Positions 22,614 through 34,739 of a stretch of 64,000 nt of DNA are shown in pieces. Each line of letters starts with the position of its first letter. Positions within the stretch are counted from its first letter, which is position 1. This DNA is from Reticulitermes lucifugus. Taxonomy: Eukaryota > Arthropoda > Insecta > Blattodea > Rhinotermitidae. The stretch spans positions 22,234 to 86,233 of the forward strand of contig JAKCWW010000250.1 of NCBI GenBank assembly GCA_026260175.1, in the 5' to 3' direction. Under the pieces are notes generated by a model. It was not told where the DNA came from. It saw only the letters and a list, made by a program, of their open reading frames with translations, and did no database searches. Made by a program: the position numbers and the translations under genes.

Positions 22614-23042
22614 ATGGTCAGAAACTCACCCTCAGTTCTACTTATCTTATTGTGTACAAGAGTCTTGGAGTGCCAAACTCCAGCTTCTACGCTGGTTTTG
22701 AAACTTACGAAAGTATTCCTCGAAACACAACACAGCTCTTCTCTTGAAATATCTGCAACTTCTCTTCACATATTTCCTTTGATTTCCTGCAAAGAGTGTG
22801 GATTTTCCTACGGTTTCTCGTCTTATGTTAATTCCCTGAATAAAGGTTCCAGGATTAATTTGAAGGGACGCTTGGAATTTGTTTCCTCTGATTTTGCTCG
22901 CATTCGCTGCATTTTAAGGCGAGGTAAAGGAAATTTCATGAACTGCAAAGGGATCTTCGTAATACCAACGTCCGTTATTATGTTTGTTTACTTTATTACT
23001 TACGGAAAACTATGCAACATCCAAGAAAGATACAATTTTTAA
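22614..23042 (+). other. 142-codon open frame, unrecognised
   Basis: The longest uninterrupted frame in the window that does not overlap a named repeat. Cys-rich and hydrophobic patches are present (ISCKECGFSYGF, then IPTSVIMFVYFITYG), but I recognise no domain. The antisense strand is also largely open, which suggests decayed repeat DNA rather than a gene. Confidence 0.2.
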
Positions 23043-23171
23043 AAACGTTTTCCAACGCCGAAACTATAATTCAACACTTTCTCACTCTTCTGTATATTAT
23101 TCTTTCACATCGCACTGTTGACGCGGTGTTTTTTCTCACAAAACATGTGGCGACATATTTTTCCATGACCC

Positions 23172-23375
23172 ACATATACCCGTCCAGACCGGCCCTAGGG
23201 CCTACCCAGCCTCCTGTACAATGGGTAAAGGGTCATTCCCGGGGGTAAAGCGGCAGGGGCGTGGCGTTGACCACCCACCCCCATCTAGCGCCGAGGTTAA
23301 NGAAAGAGTAGAGCTATACCTCTACTCCCCCTCTGGGCCTTCATGGCCTGTTCTAGGGAGAACTTTACCTTTTAC
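23172..23375 (+). mobile_element. SINE family A, well-preserved body
   Basis: CCGTCCAGACCGGCCCTAGG, AATGGGTAAAGGGTCATTCC, GGGGGTAAAGCGGCAGGGGC, then AGAGCTATACCTCTACTCCC and GGCCTTCATGGCCTGTTC. One N at 23301. The head is missing, so it is 5'-truncated. Confidence 0.85.
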
Positions 23376-23379
23376 CCAC

Positions 23380-24765
23380 ATATACTTCGCGAAATTATTA
23401 CAAATAAGCACTCGTTGTTGAAGAGAATATATTCTCACACGCGCTAACAAACTTTTCTATATAAATCATAGCACGAATGAGCGGACCTGTCAAGAAGCAG
23501 CACAGATAAAATTACGCAGCACTCGACAGATTCGCCTTGTGTAACCGAGCTCGCATTATCCAGTCCTCGGGACAAAGATTAGTGAGACGCTGTCTCTTAT
23601 GGAGTTACTTTTAACACTTATATATGAATTTGTAACTGCTCTCGAGCGACCTATGGAAAAGTGTTAAGACTAAATGGAAAATATCTTACCTTGAAATAAG
23701 CTACACAAAGAAACTGGCGTGAGAGAGACAGAGGGAGAAAGAAAGGTTTAGGGAGCATAAATGCTTTTGGATGCTACAATTTCTCCTGTCCTTCAGTTCA
23801 CTTTTAATTTTCCTACCCCTATTATTACTCTACGAAATTCTAGTAATAATTACTATTACAAAACTATTTATCTTAGCGCAATAGATATCTGACTTGTATT
23901 CGGAGTGTTCGTAGAACGAATCGTATCAACGAATATTTTAATTGGACCCGGAACTCCACGTCCCAGTCGCATTACGTTACGGTACGTTAAGTACTTAGAA
24001 CAAGTTTTTTAAAACGCACCTATTAGTCTCAACTATTAGATTATACGCTCTGATAAAATTCAATTAACTGAACGTATTGTTGTACTGGACTCTTCTTTCA
24101 GCAGTTTCTGTCCTAACGTCATGTGATTCTCACATACTAACGACCCTACAGCCTTTCATATTTACCTGTAGAGTGCAGAGTTGTAGCCTACTAAACCAAG
24201 AAATTAATTTTGACCTACAATGAAAAAAGCACACTCCAAACAGCATTGTATTTAAATATTTTACCTTTTAACATTTTACCGCTATTATTTACATGAATAT
24301 AACAATCATTTTAATTTAGATTGATGATTTCTTGCCCAAATAGGACAGTTTATTGTGTTTTCATAGTTCATATGTTTTACGATATACGTCAGTTTGAAAG
24401 GACTGAATAATTGTAATTAATTAGATTGATGCTTTCACTGTTACATTGTCATTTAGTTCTCTATTGTACTACAGCGACATGTATTAAAAATATTTCTCGG
24501 AACCATGTCTGGTACTCGATTCTAAATCTCAATTATTACACCTAACTTTTAAGTAGAAAAGGGCAGATTTCAAACATTAGGAAGGAGATAATTTTACTTC
24601 TTATTGGTTGAAAATGCTTGATTGTGTCGATAGCAGATTTGTTGTTTCAAAATCGTTTTAATGCTGATACAATCAGAAATCATCTAAATATGCTGCTTCT
24701 ACTCAAGAGGTGATGTAGTGTAAGGATTTTAAAGTTAGTGGGGGTGGGTACATACTAAAGCGCAT
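23380..24765. other. unassigned AT-rich interval
   Basis: No gene or repeat family recognised. Confidence 0.45.
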
Positions 24766-24769
24766 TCGC

Positions 24770-24885
24770 AGGAATGACTAAGAAAAGGCTGATAAAAATC
24801 GAGATATCCAGCAACTAGGAGGGATTCGATCTCGGTGTCTCTACAAATAAGATTACTACGTTACCAAATGGACGTGTCTATTTAA
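24770..24885 (-). mobile_element. tRNA-like SINE head
   Basis: Minus strand: TTTGGTAACGTAGTAATC and, at B-box spacing, GAGATCGAATCCCTCC. Probably the head of a worn SINE that shares its family with the tRNA-like pieces at 17.5 and 30.3 kb. Confidence 0.45.
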
Positions 24886-24911
24886 CTACCTAATTGTTTC
24901 CTTATCACACT

Positions 24912-25125
24912 CAGGTCGTTAGTTGCCGACCTCTCACCGAGGAAGTAAGTGTTCGATCCCAGGTCAATCAATGTGGGAATGGTAGTGGGTAAAATGACAC
25001 TGGGACAGGTATTCCGAATACTTCGGGTTTCTCCTGTAACCAATGCTCCATACTCCTATTTCATTCATCTACCACCTACGACATATAACCTTAGCATTTT
25101 ACAGCGTCGTTACATAAAACAGCGC
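24912..25125 (+). mobile_element. SINE family B
   Basis: CTCAGGTCGTTAGTTGCC (A-box region), GTGTTCGATCCC (B box), then CAATGTGGGAATGGTAGTGG, GACACTGGGACAGGTATTCC and the 3' block TTACAGCGTCGTTACATAAA. Nearly complete. Confidence 0.83.
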
Positions 25126-25837
25126 TCTCTCGCTTTCAGTCACCATGCAATATCGTCCGAAGCCGATAGTCTCACAGTTAATCAAAAAATTCTCCGCCTT
25201 TTGTAAAAACCCTTTTTCACAGCATACGGCAACTGGTCCCTCTCCTACTCGTTGAATCCATGTAACACCCTTATACACTACATCTCCACTTTAATATTAT
25301 CCCGTCATCTCCGCCTATGTGTTACAGTTTGTCTCTTTCCTTCATATTTCTTTTCCCACAGTCATACATGTTACTCCCTATTTTTTATTTTATCATTATA
25401 ATATTTAGTGATCAGTAAAACCCACGAAGCTCCTCGTTATACAGTTTTCTCTATCCTCGTGTCACTTCCCCTCTTTCACCTCCAGATACATTCCTCAGCA
25501 TCCTGTATATTCTCTTCCCTTGCGACACATTGTGCATTTCTATTAACAGTTTATAGTATTACTTGAACATTTTGTATAATTAATTCCCTTCCAATGAACA
25601 TGATGCCACGTAGAATTAATATTGATCCCACATTATATGCGCTATTTGAAGAGTCGAAACGTGTCACCATTATTGACTCTTTCATTGTATACCGTGTCCA
25701 GTCGTGTTTTGCGCTTTTTGGAATATTAATGTTTGCTGCGATACCATCAGTAAAATTAGTTTCAGCTCTCGATGTCAAACAGGATTTTGTTTGTTTGTTT
25801 GTTTTTGTTGACAAAGACAGAAGCAATGGATAAACTA

Positions 25838-26065
25838 TCGAGCAGGGTTGTATAGTGGTAACGCTGTTAACTTGTGTTTGAGTTTCATTGGGGAAAATAG
25901 CTGTTCTGAGATTTTGCATGGTTTTCTGTAGTTTACCCAGCCAAATAACATTCGACATCGCAACGTCCGCTTTATTTATGTCTAATTAATAATTTACCCA
26001 TTACCCTAAAATTTGACACAACGTAGCTTGAGATACTGAGAGCGTCGTTAAATAAACCACATACG
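25838..26065 (+). mobile_element. SINE family C, most complete copy
   Basis: Head GTTGTATAGTGGTAACGCTG (A-box region) and TGTTTGAGTTTCATTGGGG (B-box region), body ATGGTTTTCTGTAGTTTACC, and the 3' block GAGAGCGTCGTTAAATAAAC followed by an A-rich tail. This copy ties the family's head and tail together. Confidence 0.7.
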
Positions 26066-26457
26066 AAAAAACTTAATTGCCTACGATAAAAAAAAGAAAT
26101 GTAAAATACTCGTAATTGGTAGTTTTAGGGCCGTGAAAATTATATTATTTTTTGGGGGGTATGTTATGGTTGTAGTCTTGTAGTTGGGTATTAGCAAGTC
26201 CGGTAATATACCGTTACCATTTTCAAGACACCAAAGTAAAGTTCAGAAGAAGGCTCCTATTGCCTGGAACAAAAGAAATCTCTTATCGAAATTTTCTTGA
26301 ATTAGATTTTTGAAACTTAAGAAGGTGTTTGAAAAGAAAGTGTTAAGGAATGTGGCAATAGAGGATTATTATATTGGAGTTGTTCTGTCATATGTTCACT
26401 GTATCCATGTTTTGTGTAATAAAGATCAAGATATTTTGTCATGTGAAGCCATTTATT

Positions 26458-26580
26458 AGGGTAGGTTATTATCAACGTTTCGGAGAAACCTGCTGCCTCC
26501 GTTTTCGTCGGAAACGTATCTGATAAACAACTACCAGACTACGTGGCGTCACTTTCCAGAAGTGACATTAAGTCATGTCT
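26458..26580 (-). mobile_element. group II hammerhead element, worn and inverted
   Basis: Minus: GAAAC (complement of 26477-26481) after a GGAG/CTCC stem II. The CUGANGA position has decayed to CGAAAAC. Plus strand beyond it: CGGAAACGTATCTGATAAAC followed by AACTACCAGACTACGTGGCG and TCCAGAAG. Those plus-strand blocks are the downstream landmarks of the group II element, so this is an inverted pair of damaged units. Confidence 0.55.
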
Positions 26581-27770
26581 CCTAGAATATTAATGATTGA
26601 ACTAGAAATACACGTGAAGAATTCACAATCTTGCATTAAATTTAAAATGTAAAAAGCTTAGCTTAAGGGAACATTGACTTCTGATCCTGAAAGCATAGTT
26701 TAATTCTTAACTGACTGTTCATTAGGTTCTTTAATTACATTATTTTAATCGTACAGTTTGCATAGTGGGAGAGACTTTAAGATTTTCGTAAATTGTGTAA
26801 AGTTAGCCAGTTAAAGGCGTAGCGATAATTATATTTACCACAATTAACATTTAAGAAACCCTGAATTTTATCCACACAGGGAATTTTGTGTTTCGCGTGA
26901 TTCTCAAAACAAGGACTGGCTATTCCACTAAACATTATTAACTGATCTGTATTTGTAATTGCGAATCGGGATGTTTCTTTGTAGTAGAAACTGAATTTTA
27001 GTGAATTTCAGGCTAAAAAGCTTAAGGATAAGAAAGGAAATTGCCGTGGGAAATTTATATTTTCTACTGTGACATTCTTGTGTAGAGCTTTAGGAAAGCC
27101 ATGACATTGTGAAGTTTACCGCTAGCCTGTTCCTTCTCCGAACAGCGTTATCTCCCTGGTACATGTGTATATTCTACTGAAGTTGTGGCAAGAGCAGGCT
27201 GTATTTCAATCTCGACATAAATCCCCACACCGAAATCCCCCAACGCGGTCCCGACTACCATTTGGACAGACAAGAAATGAACGGCAATATTTATGCCTTT
27301 GGACAGGAAGAGTCAGTCTGCAGCTCACGGGTCATATCCTTTCCCCGATATTATGCTGTTCATGCTTCGATGTTATGTCTAATTTAATTTTGGAGCAGAC
27401 TGCATGACACAGAACTCACTATGCTTAAGACATGTGAAGTAACTAAATTTTATTATGAGACTCCCACAAATAAAATCATCGGAGATTATACGTTAAACTT
27501 GTTAGATTAACTTATTCGGACTAGGACATTTTAGACTACTTTATTTTTAAGTTATTATGACACTAAAATATAATTTAACATCTACTGTAAATACAACGGA
27601 AATATTGCTGTATTGTCTACACTAAATTTTAAAAACAAATTCTACTAGACAAGCAAATTTGTACGTGTAACATTTCCACACAGTTTAAAATTGTTCACTC
27701 CATGCACTGTCTTGATCAATAGAGTCAATTTATTTCACCAACAAAATTCACTCTCATATTCACATATAAG
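26581..27770. other. unassigned interval
   Basis: AT-rich. An 80-codon frame at 27165-27407 (+) has no domain I can name. Confidence 0.4.
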
Positions 27771-27785
27771 TGTTATACATAAGGC

Positions 27786-27820
27786 TACGATATGTTTCGG
27801 TGCTAGTGCACCATCCTCAG
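27786..27820 (-). ncRNA. hammerhead ribozyme motif, group III, intact core
   Basis: Minus strand: CTGAGGA (27814-27820), one extra U, stem II GGTGC/GCACC with loop ACTA, GAAAC (27794-27798), loop ATATC, then GTA (27786-27788) as the cleavage triplet. A15.1-U16.1 and C15.2-G16.2 can pair. All CUGANGA and GAAA residues are present. Stem I is very weak. Activity is not shown by sequence alone. Confidence 0.7.
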
Positions 27821-28229
27821 CAAGCACAGGTTGCCAAATCTAAAACCATATATGCGAATATTAGAGTGCATTTGGTTGGTGTAATAAATTAACTAAATAT
27901 ATCCACACAGTGTTTTTTTCATGTTTCCAGTAACAAAATAACATTATTTCTCTAAAGAGCAATAAATGTTCTTCCTTATAATTTGATTGCAACGCGTTAT
28001 TTTGAGGTACAAGAACTCATTTTTGAAAGGTATTTACATTGTTTCAGTTTTCATAGGAATAAAAAATCTCCAAACCGGTAATAATTTTAGATAAAATCTA
28101 GAAATAAGACAAATGAAGAAATAGAAATACAGAAGTGCTGGAAGGAAAAGAGAATGACTGGAAGGAGGAATCCTAATTTGTCTTGCAGGTATATACCAAT
28201 GTTGTGAGGGATCATCCTGGTTCTACATG

Positions 28230-28275
28230 GAACCCTGAAAATGAAGGCAGCGTCTTCCTCCGAAACGTTTTTATC
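28230..28275 (+). ncRNA. group II hammerhead remnant
   Basis: CTGAAAA (28235-28241, G8 changed to A), GAAGGCAGCGTCTTCCTCC as a weakened stem II, GAAAC (28262-28266), GTT. The G8 change is predicted to abolish cleavage. Confidence 0.55.
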
Positions 28276-28885
28276 TACCGGCAAGAGTACACTGTGTTAT
28301 AACCCAGAGACAATAAGCTGAAAATCATGAAATATTATATTATGGCACACCAGTCTACGTATAAAATGATGTGAACTTATTCCACAAAACACAGAGGGAC
28401 TATTGTGAAACACTACAAAAGCACTGCATTTTACAGGCCTGTAGAGAGATCAGAGTTCAAACTGCAGCCAATATACCAGGTCTGTGTTAAAAATCCCACG
28501 AGTGTCATCTTGGCTTTTTGAGGGTCCCACACAATTTAAAAGAGCAGTCAGATGTGACTAATTCCGAAAGGTAAAAAAGTTGGAAAGAAATCTCTCGCTG
28601 AGGGATCCAGTTGGAATTTTAAAGCAACTTGTTTGTTACAGTTCAGAACTTCTGTTTGTTTTACAAACCCGATGTCTTTCTTACTTTCTTTCTCTCGTAA
28701 TTAAAGGCTTGCAAGTTCCTTCTTTTTTAGAATACAGGGATGGTTTTCTTGTGTGTGTGTTGATTAAGGTTTAAAAGATACTCCTACTTTTTTATAGTCG
28801 AGAAAAGTATTCATAGGAAAATAAAAAAATATTTATTTCCAACTAACTGCATCTTTTGTTGGTTAAAGTACACATTATTAACTCC

Positions 28886-28920
28886 AACATGTTTCGGCTA
28901 ATAACAATAGCCGTCCTCAG
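28886..28920 (-). ncRNA. hammerhead ribozyme motif, group III, intact core
   Basis: Minus strand: CTGAGGA (28914-28920), one extra C, stem II GGCTA/TAGCC (5 bp), GAAAC (28891-28895), AT, GTT (28886-28888). The stretch ACATGT is self-complementary, so stem III could form between two molecules. Confidence 0.72.
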
Positions 28921-29334
28921 GATGAAAGTTGACACAAAGACGCATTATAATGCTAAAGAACATCATTGTCAATTATATTTGGTAAACGGCAGTTTATAAA
29001 AGTGAGAAGTTCAATTATCAATATTGGTGCCAAACAATCGCTAGAATTAGGTTAAAACTGTACAATATATTTGTGCTTGTATTTCCGTTGCACCGAAACA
29101 TCTAAAATTAAATCTTTTTGTCGATCCTAAACGGATCATAATCCAGTACAGCACAAGTGATGTTTACTTGACAAGGGAAAATTCCGTGCTGAACATACTA
29201 TGTACGTTACCTTAGTTTGTAGAACGTTAAACGTTACAAGTAAAGCGATATATCTGACTGGCACAATATTCCTTTGCAACAGGCAAATTGCAAGCTGTTA
29301 AAATATCCTTGATCATTACGTCACCACTACACGC

Positions 29335-29592
29335 AGTTAAGCACCACGTCATAAAGGGATGTGGGGGAGATACACGAATTTTCATCCTTGTCATTAGAGA
29401 GAGGTGAGTGATCAGGTTGAGGCCTGGGCTGCTTTAACCCTGAAAAGGAAACTTTGTACAAATTAGATATGAGGCTAGGTGGATCCCAGAGCTGGGCTGG
29501 ATAGTCGTGAAGATAAAGGTTTCTTCCCCTGGACGGTATTGACTGCCGACTCCCCAGTCTTCTAGGTTGTAATGACTGAGCTAGCAATGCAT
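29335..29592 (-). mobile_element. SINE family A, full-length worn copy
   Basis: Minus strand: TAGCTCAGTCATTAC (A box), a worn B-box region, ATCCAGCCCAGCTCTGGGA, CACCTAGCCTCATATC, TTAAAGCAGCCCAGG and CCTTTATGACGTGGTGCTTA at the 3' end. Confidence 0.72.
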
Positions 29593-30261
29593 CTGTATTA
29601 AATTCTGAATATCTGCATTAATATAAGAGAGACCTTACATTGCAGAAATTTTGTAATATTGAACGCAGATTTAGGTTTTCGCATTCTTTGACAGTTGCTG
29701 TAAGATACAACGACATTAAATCTTTGTACAAAGGATAATAAACATAAACTGTTTTTAAATTTCAATATACCTCTACCTGCAACGTAATCAGTTTATTTTC
29801 ATCTACCTTTTTTTGGGAGAACTCTATTTGTAATCGTTTTTATCTCTTGTTTTTTGGTGAAAGAGATGGTTATAAAAAATTTACAGTTCAAAGTTTAAAG
29901 GGTTATTGAGAATAGTGCATAATTAATCTCTACCTGTTTATCTTTGATTTTACACACTGGGCTACTACATATCGGCTGTCTGGAGACGAGTAAAATAAGG
30001 CCTAATTCTGAACTGACCAATATTTTAACATAGATAACATTCACAATTTCATGTTATATAGAATTTTAAAAGTAAATCTGTGGACCACTTGCTTGGACAG
30101 CAAAACCCTCTGCATTTTGCCACATTGTGTATTACGTGTTTCGTACGATTCTCAAGTAAGCAGGGATTATTTCCCTAAAAGTATTAATGCACTGGTTTTC
30201 ATAATATAAACGCAATGTTCTTTCTGTAAACTAATTTTCAATCAGAATTTATTACGAAACA

Positions 30262-30335
30262 TTTGGCGCAAGATCTAGTACGCCTACTGCTTGCTCGGAA
30301 AATGTTCGCTTCGAATCTCGGTCTGGAATATTGGC
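30262..30335 (+). mobile_element. tRNA-like SINE head
   Basis: TTTGGCGCAAGATCTAGTAC and CGCTTCGAATCTCGG fit pol III A and B boxes. A CAT/CATC microsatellite follows at 30362-30410. Confidence 0.45.
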
Positions 30336-30399
30336 ATGACTTTGGACAGATACTGTAAAAGTTTCGTCATCATCGTCATCGCCATCATCATCATCACCA

Positions 30400-30965
30400 T
30401 CATCATCCTAATCGCTAATGTGTTTTGGTCTCTTCTAGGATCCTCCGCCATTCATCTCTACCCTCACCTCATTTCCTTCAATGTCTAACATCCACCTTTC
30501 TCATGTTGTTATTCACATCAATCCATCTTATTTTGGACCTTCCTAGTCTCCTTTTTTCCTTCTCGGTTATAATTCATAATTCTTTTTGGTATTTCGCTAT
30601 CAGGCATTCTGATCACATGTCCTGCCTACCTAAGCCTCGTTGTCTTCACCACTACCGTAGTAGTTCTTTCTTTATACATTTCATATAATACTCTATTAAA
30701 GCGTTTTCGCCACACTTTACTATTTATAAAGGGCCCTAAAAATTTTTTCAGCTCTTTCCTTTCAAATGCACTTCACTATTCCTCTTCACTTTCTTAAGTA
30801 CCAAGTTTCTGAAGCATGTATAAATACTGGTTTAATCAATGATTTTTAGAGTGTGGTCTTTGTTTTCCTCTTTAATATACCGGACCTTAAGTGTTTTAGC
30901 AATATATGATAGCACTTACTTCCAACAATGTATCTTCCTTTAATTCTATTCCACTATTAGTATCT
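30400..30965 (-). pseudogene. LINE ORF2 C-terminal region, degenerate
   Basis: On the minus strand pieces in shifting frames read LKRKTKTTL, IKPVFIHASETWYL (VLLYGSETWTL in relatives), KERAEKIFRAL and TTRLRXAGHVIRMPDSEIPKR (X marks a stop), then EGKKETRKVQNKMD. This is the post-catalytic thumb-to-tail part of a non-LTR polyprotein. The reverse-transcriptase catalytic core is missing, which fits 5' truncation. Confidence 0.75.
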
Positions 30966-31640
30966 TTAGATAGGTGCTGCAGAACCAAGGTGTAAAAACC
31001 TGTATACTCTTTCCAATGTATATCCATTTATACATATTTAAAGAGGCAGGATATTATTTGTTTGACCAGGAATCATATAGACATACTTCGTACCCTAAGA
31101 TTTTGCTAATGTAAAATCACAACTGGCTTTACCCTCGAGAACATAGTGATAATTTAAAACTTTTTGACAAAATTTGAGTTTTTCGAAGCCTATTTTACCT
31201 GCTTATCCCGAGGAAAGTGTTAACCTCATCAGTGATTGCTAAATAGTTAGGTCCAAGTCAACGTTGATGGGATAGAGCGGCCTAAGACTAGTTTGCTTTA
31301 CAAAAAAATGTACTGAAGCGGTAGCTGTAGCTAAAACATTATTAATGTTACATAGTGTGTATACTGCAAATTCATGTACATATACTCGACATATATATGT
31401 AAGAAACAAAGGTATGACGAAAATGTATCAGAATACGAAAAGAACAAAAAAGTGAAAAAAAACCTTTTAAAGTTGCAAGCAAAGTGAGAGTGCAAAGCAC
31501 TCGGAAGCAAGATTGTTCCCCAGCAGGTACTACATAAGGTGGTAATGGACAATGTAAGCCTAGCTGGCTGCACAGAAAAAATGGCTAAATTACTGGCTGG
31601 AAAATCGTCATAGATAAAGCCAAAATAGGCTGAATTAGAT
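30966..31640. other. unassigned interval
   Basis: No gene or repeat identified; AT-rich. Confidence 0.4.
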
Positions 31641-32790
31641 TTAACAGAATAATAAAAGCAGGATGTTCTACAGCGCTTTGTAAGGCACGTACATTCTCAA
31701 CTGAACGATCTGAAAGCCCTCATGCAGGAAAGGGCAAGCAAGAAACAGGCACCAGGAATCTAATCATCCTATGCTGGAAAAGCTGCATGGGTAGCAAAGG
31801 AGATTGAGTAGAACTTTCTGCGAAAGTAACTTCTTTACGAATTAGGGACCCTCTCAGAAACTCTGGTCACAGTAGACCATGTGTTACCTAAAATCAAACT
31901 GTGCAAATAACTTTCTGGAAGCTTGTCGCACCTCTGCTATGGGAAGATGTAAGTATAGAGAAAACGGACAGTCACCAGTAAAATTCGACTTGTCGTAAAA
32001 CCAGCAGGCATCATTATCAAATCAAGTATGTCGCCGTCCATCGTACTTAACTGCACAGTTAATCTGATCATTCTCCAGAATTATCTTAAAAATGGGAAAA
32101 ATTATCTTTCAAATTGCGTAACACTAGAACTGGGACCAAAGTAACATATAAAGAAATGGCAGACTGTTCAGTTTGACTCTGAATACATGAGTTACTTCAT
32201 ATTTTCCTCAAACCCGAGAAGCCTATAAAGGTTGTGGTTAAGCAATATGCATCCTGAAACTGCCGTAAACAACATCGCCAACCGTATGGTGGAGCAGGGT
32301 CTTGACGTAATAAACGCCTGGCAGATGACCACCAAATGCAGAATAGGGAAGGAGAAATACAATCCACAAACCTCCCATTTCATTTGTAACCTTTCAAGAG
32401 CCGTTAAATCACAGGAAATATTCAAGACGGTTAACTTTTGCCATACACTCATGAAAACGGATGCATACAAACACCCAGAATGGCCTGATGTGATGTTAAA
32501 AATTAGAGCAATTTGGCCATATCTAGGCAACCTGCAAGCAGCCATCTCCCTTCTTGTGTTGTACGCGCGGTCTCATGCAGAAGAAGTGCCCCGCAAAATC
32601 TAAAGATCTTAACAAGTCAAACTGCTACAACTACAGCAGCCCGAAGGAAAAATGTCGGCAACATCCGTCTGCTTCCCGAGGCTACAACCACAAGAAAATG
32701 GAGAAGCAGAGGAGAAAATCCCAGACGATTTTCAACAAGGAGATAACCAAAATTTTTCCTCTAAAATCGCCCGTCCAGAACAACACTTAG
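31640..32790 (+). pseudogene. Jockey-type retrotransposon ORF1 (gag) relic
   Basis: Ordered matches in broken plus frames: QLNDLKALMQERASKKQ, then TLELGPK and YKEMADCS (a conserved RNTRNGT...KEMAD block in relatives), KPIKVVVKQ, HPETAVNNIANRMVEQGLDV (the pre-zinc-knuckle domain, PRE_C2HC), KSQEIFKTVNFCHT, and a damaged zinc-knuckle region ending KKCPAKSKDLNKSNCYN, then RGYNHKKMEKQRRK. ORF1 of such elements binds the element RNA. The first knuckle is largely lost and several stops and frameshifts are present. ORF2 pieces follow directly, as expected for one element. Confidence 0.82.
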
Positions 32791-33149
32791 AGGCGGAGCA
32801 GTGCAGCAAAACACCACAGTAAACTGAAATTGGTACTGCACAAATGTGCAGCCAAATTTTTCGAACGGCCTGAGATCTTGTCCTCCATTCAGAAATTGAA
32901 AAATACGTAAAAGAGAGGTCTGTGCATCCTTCCCCCGATATAAACACTTCATCCCTAAACGACATCCTCAAGGACGCAACACTCGTGCTGCAGATTGTTA
33001 CAGAGTCCAATTGAGCTATGCCTATAGAAGAAAACAACAGTGGCCATCACTAATTTTACCCTCAGTTGAATTAAAAAAAAAACTAAATTTCATAGACCTT
33101 TTAATGTCGCAATATTTCGTGAAAATGGTATTGAGAGGCAGCGCTATGG

Positions 33150-34345
33150 CTTTCGTAAGCAGCTGCACCAACTACACGTAGGCCTGTATGTGGCTCTGCT
33201 ATGAGAAACATACGTGGAACCTCAGACGAAGTTCTCCATTACTATTTTAAAGGACCTACCGCTTTATGAAAAGAAAAGGCGGGATGGCTTTTGCAGTTAA
33301 AGGAGGCATCCCACACAACTCTGTAGACGTGCTTCTCATTCGGTAGAATTTGTAGGGATCTGCATACCAATTGCAAAGAGCGTACTCCTACTCGCAGCTC
33401 TTTATAATCTCCACGTCGACCTTGGCGCAATTCAGAAGTCACTAAGCCCTAAATCTTTACACGTAAAGCAATAGCAGCAGTAATCTGAATACCAGTTGCC
33501 AATTTTGGAATAGCATCTTTTCAAACCCATCATGTAATAAGCTGTGAGAACTGTTTCACGTAAATGAATTCGAAATTTCAACTCCAAAGTGTCGCAATTA
33601 TTACTTTGCAATGGGTAATTTTGATGTTAGGTACTGTGGTTAGCCAAAATGTCCGATTTCCGGATGTCATTGTTTCTGATATTCTGGACTCAGATTACCT
33701 GTCAATCATATGCCAGACACTTGCTCCTTGTAGAATCAGGGTTTATTAGGTGTCTGTGAAAGAATTCACAGATCTTGAAGTCAAAAACCCTTGCCTATGA
33801 CCTAATTTCAACCTAGAATCCAAATTTACCGAAGGGAAGAAGCAGATAAAGTGGCCCGCTAATTTGGAGCTATTATAGCATCGGCATATAAGTTGGCGAC
33901 AAGTGAAGCAGTATGGCCTACCTGACTGAGAAAGTTGGCTGAAGCCGAAGCAGAGGCTAAAGAATTGTAGCAAGTAACTTGGGATTGAGCATGTAAAACG
34001 GCAGATAACTTAGTCACTAAAACCGTTAAAAACATGACTCGGAGAGAGGCACTTGAAAGGTGGAAAACAAAAACAGCAAAATGTGGCATCACATTTTAAG
34101 TTATTTGGCCTGTTGTGAAATTCCTTTTGAAAATGGATGGAAGTTGATGTCAACCACAGTTTATGGTTATATGGACCTGCAATTTCAGGTGTCAGATAAT
34201 ACCAATGCCGTTGCTTATTGTCTGGAAAATTGCCACCTCATAACCTGTGTGAGGAAAGCCAGGAATGGCGGTCGGATTGGTTTTGGTGCCCGTCGCAGCA
34301 CGGGACTTCAATATATGAGGCGTAAGGATGATATAACTTTAAATA
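33150..34345 (+). pseudogene. Jockey-type ORF2: endonuclease and start of RT
   Basis: Broken frames follow an APE-type endonuclease: GGMAFAVKGGIPHNSVDV, VEFVGICIPIAKSVLLLAA, then VSDILDSDYLSIICQ. In this nuclease family the last motif is SDH; here it reads SDY (33690-33698), so a catalytic His is lost. PRIQIYRREEADKVAR and NAVAYCLEN follow. After an internal deletion the frame jumps to IGFGARRSTGLQYMR, which matches the reverse-transcriptase block FGFRARHST, and then runs into an ACT microsatellite at 34345. Confidence 0.8.
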
Positions 34346-34355
34346 CTACTACTAG

Positions 34356-34390
<35 letters not shown>

Positions 34391-34392
34391 AT
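34345..34392. repeat. (ACT)n microsatellite
   Basis: Triplet repeat sitting exactly where the reverse-transcriptase frame is lost. Confidence 0.95.
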
Positions 34393-34509
34393 ACTAATAC
34401 TATTAATAATAATAACTATGGATACGGTATTATTAAGTATGAATAACAAAACCTTTTACACCACATGGCACCCTGGATAGCCGTTTGTTACCAAAATTAA
34501 AATTTTCGT

Positions 34510-34625
34510 GCACTATATTCAAGATTATTAGCTATTTCTTTCAAACAGAAAATTCAAAGTTTCGATGCAGGGCGAAATATCCACGCCTATAGAAGTACGA
34601 CACCTGCCCAAAAGTTCACAGACAG
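34510..34625 (+). pseudogene. RT fragment of the same Jockey-type element
   Basis: QGEISTPIEVRHLPKSSQTES matches the VEGEMSTPREMRAGVPQGSVL block ahead of the YADD motif. The PQG residues are not preserved. A (TA)n tract at 34705-34731 lies beyond it. Confidence 0.55.
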
Positions 34626-34739
34626 AGTCAATAATGAAGTGCAGTATAAGTTGCAGTATCAGACACCTCCGGCACAAAAGTGTTTTCAGATATCTAAATT
34701 TCGGTATATATATATATATATATATATATATGGAAAAAA

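Noticed and set aside
25650-25675. GAAAC after TTTGAAGAGTC as another hammerhead
   Set aside because: No stem II hairpin between the two blocks and CUGANGA is incomplete.
27165-27407. 80-codon frame as a transposase helix-turn-helix
   Set aside because: Resemblance was too slight and no catalytic block follows.
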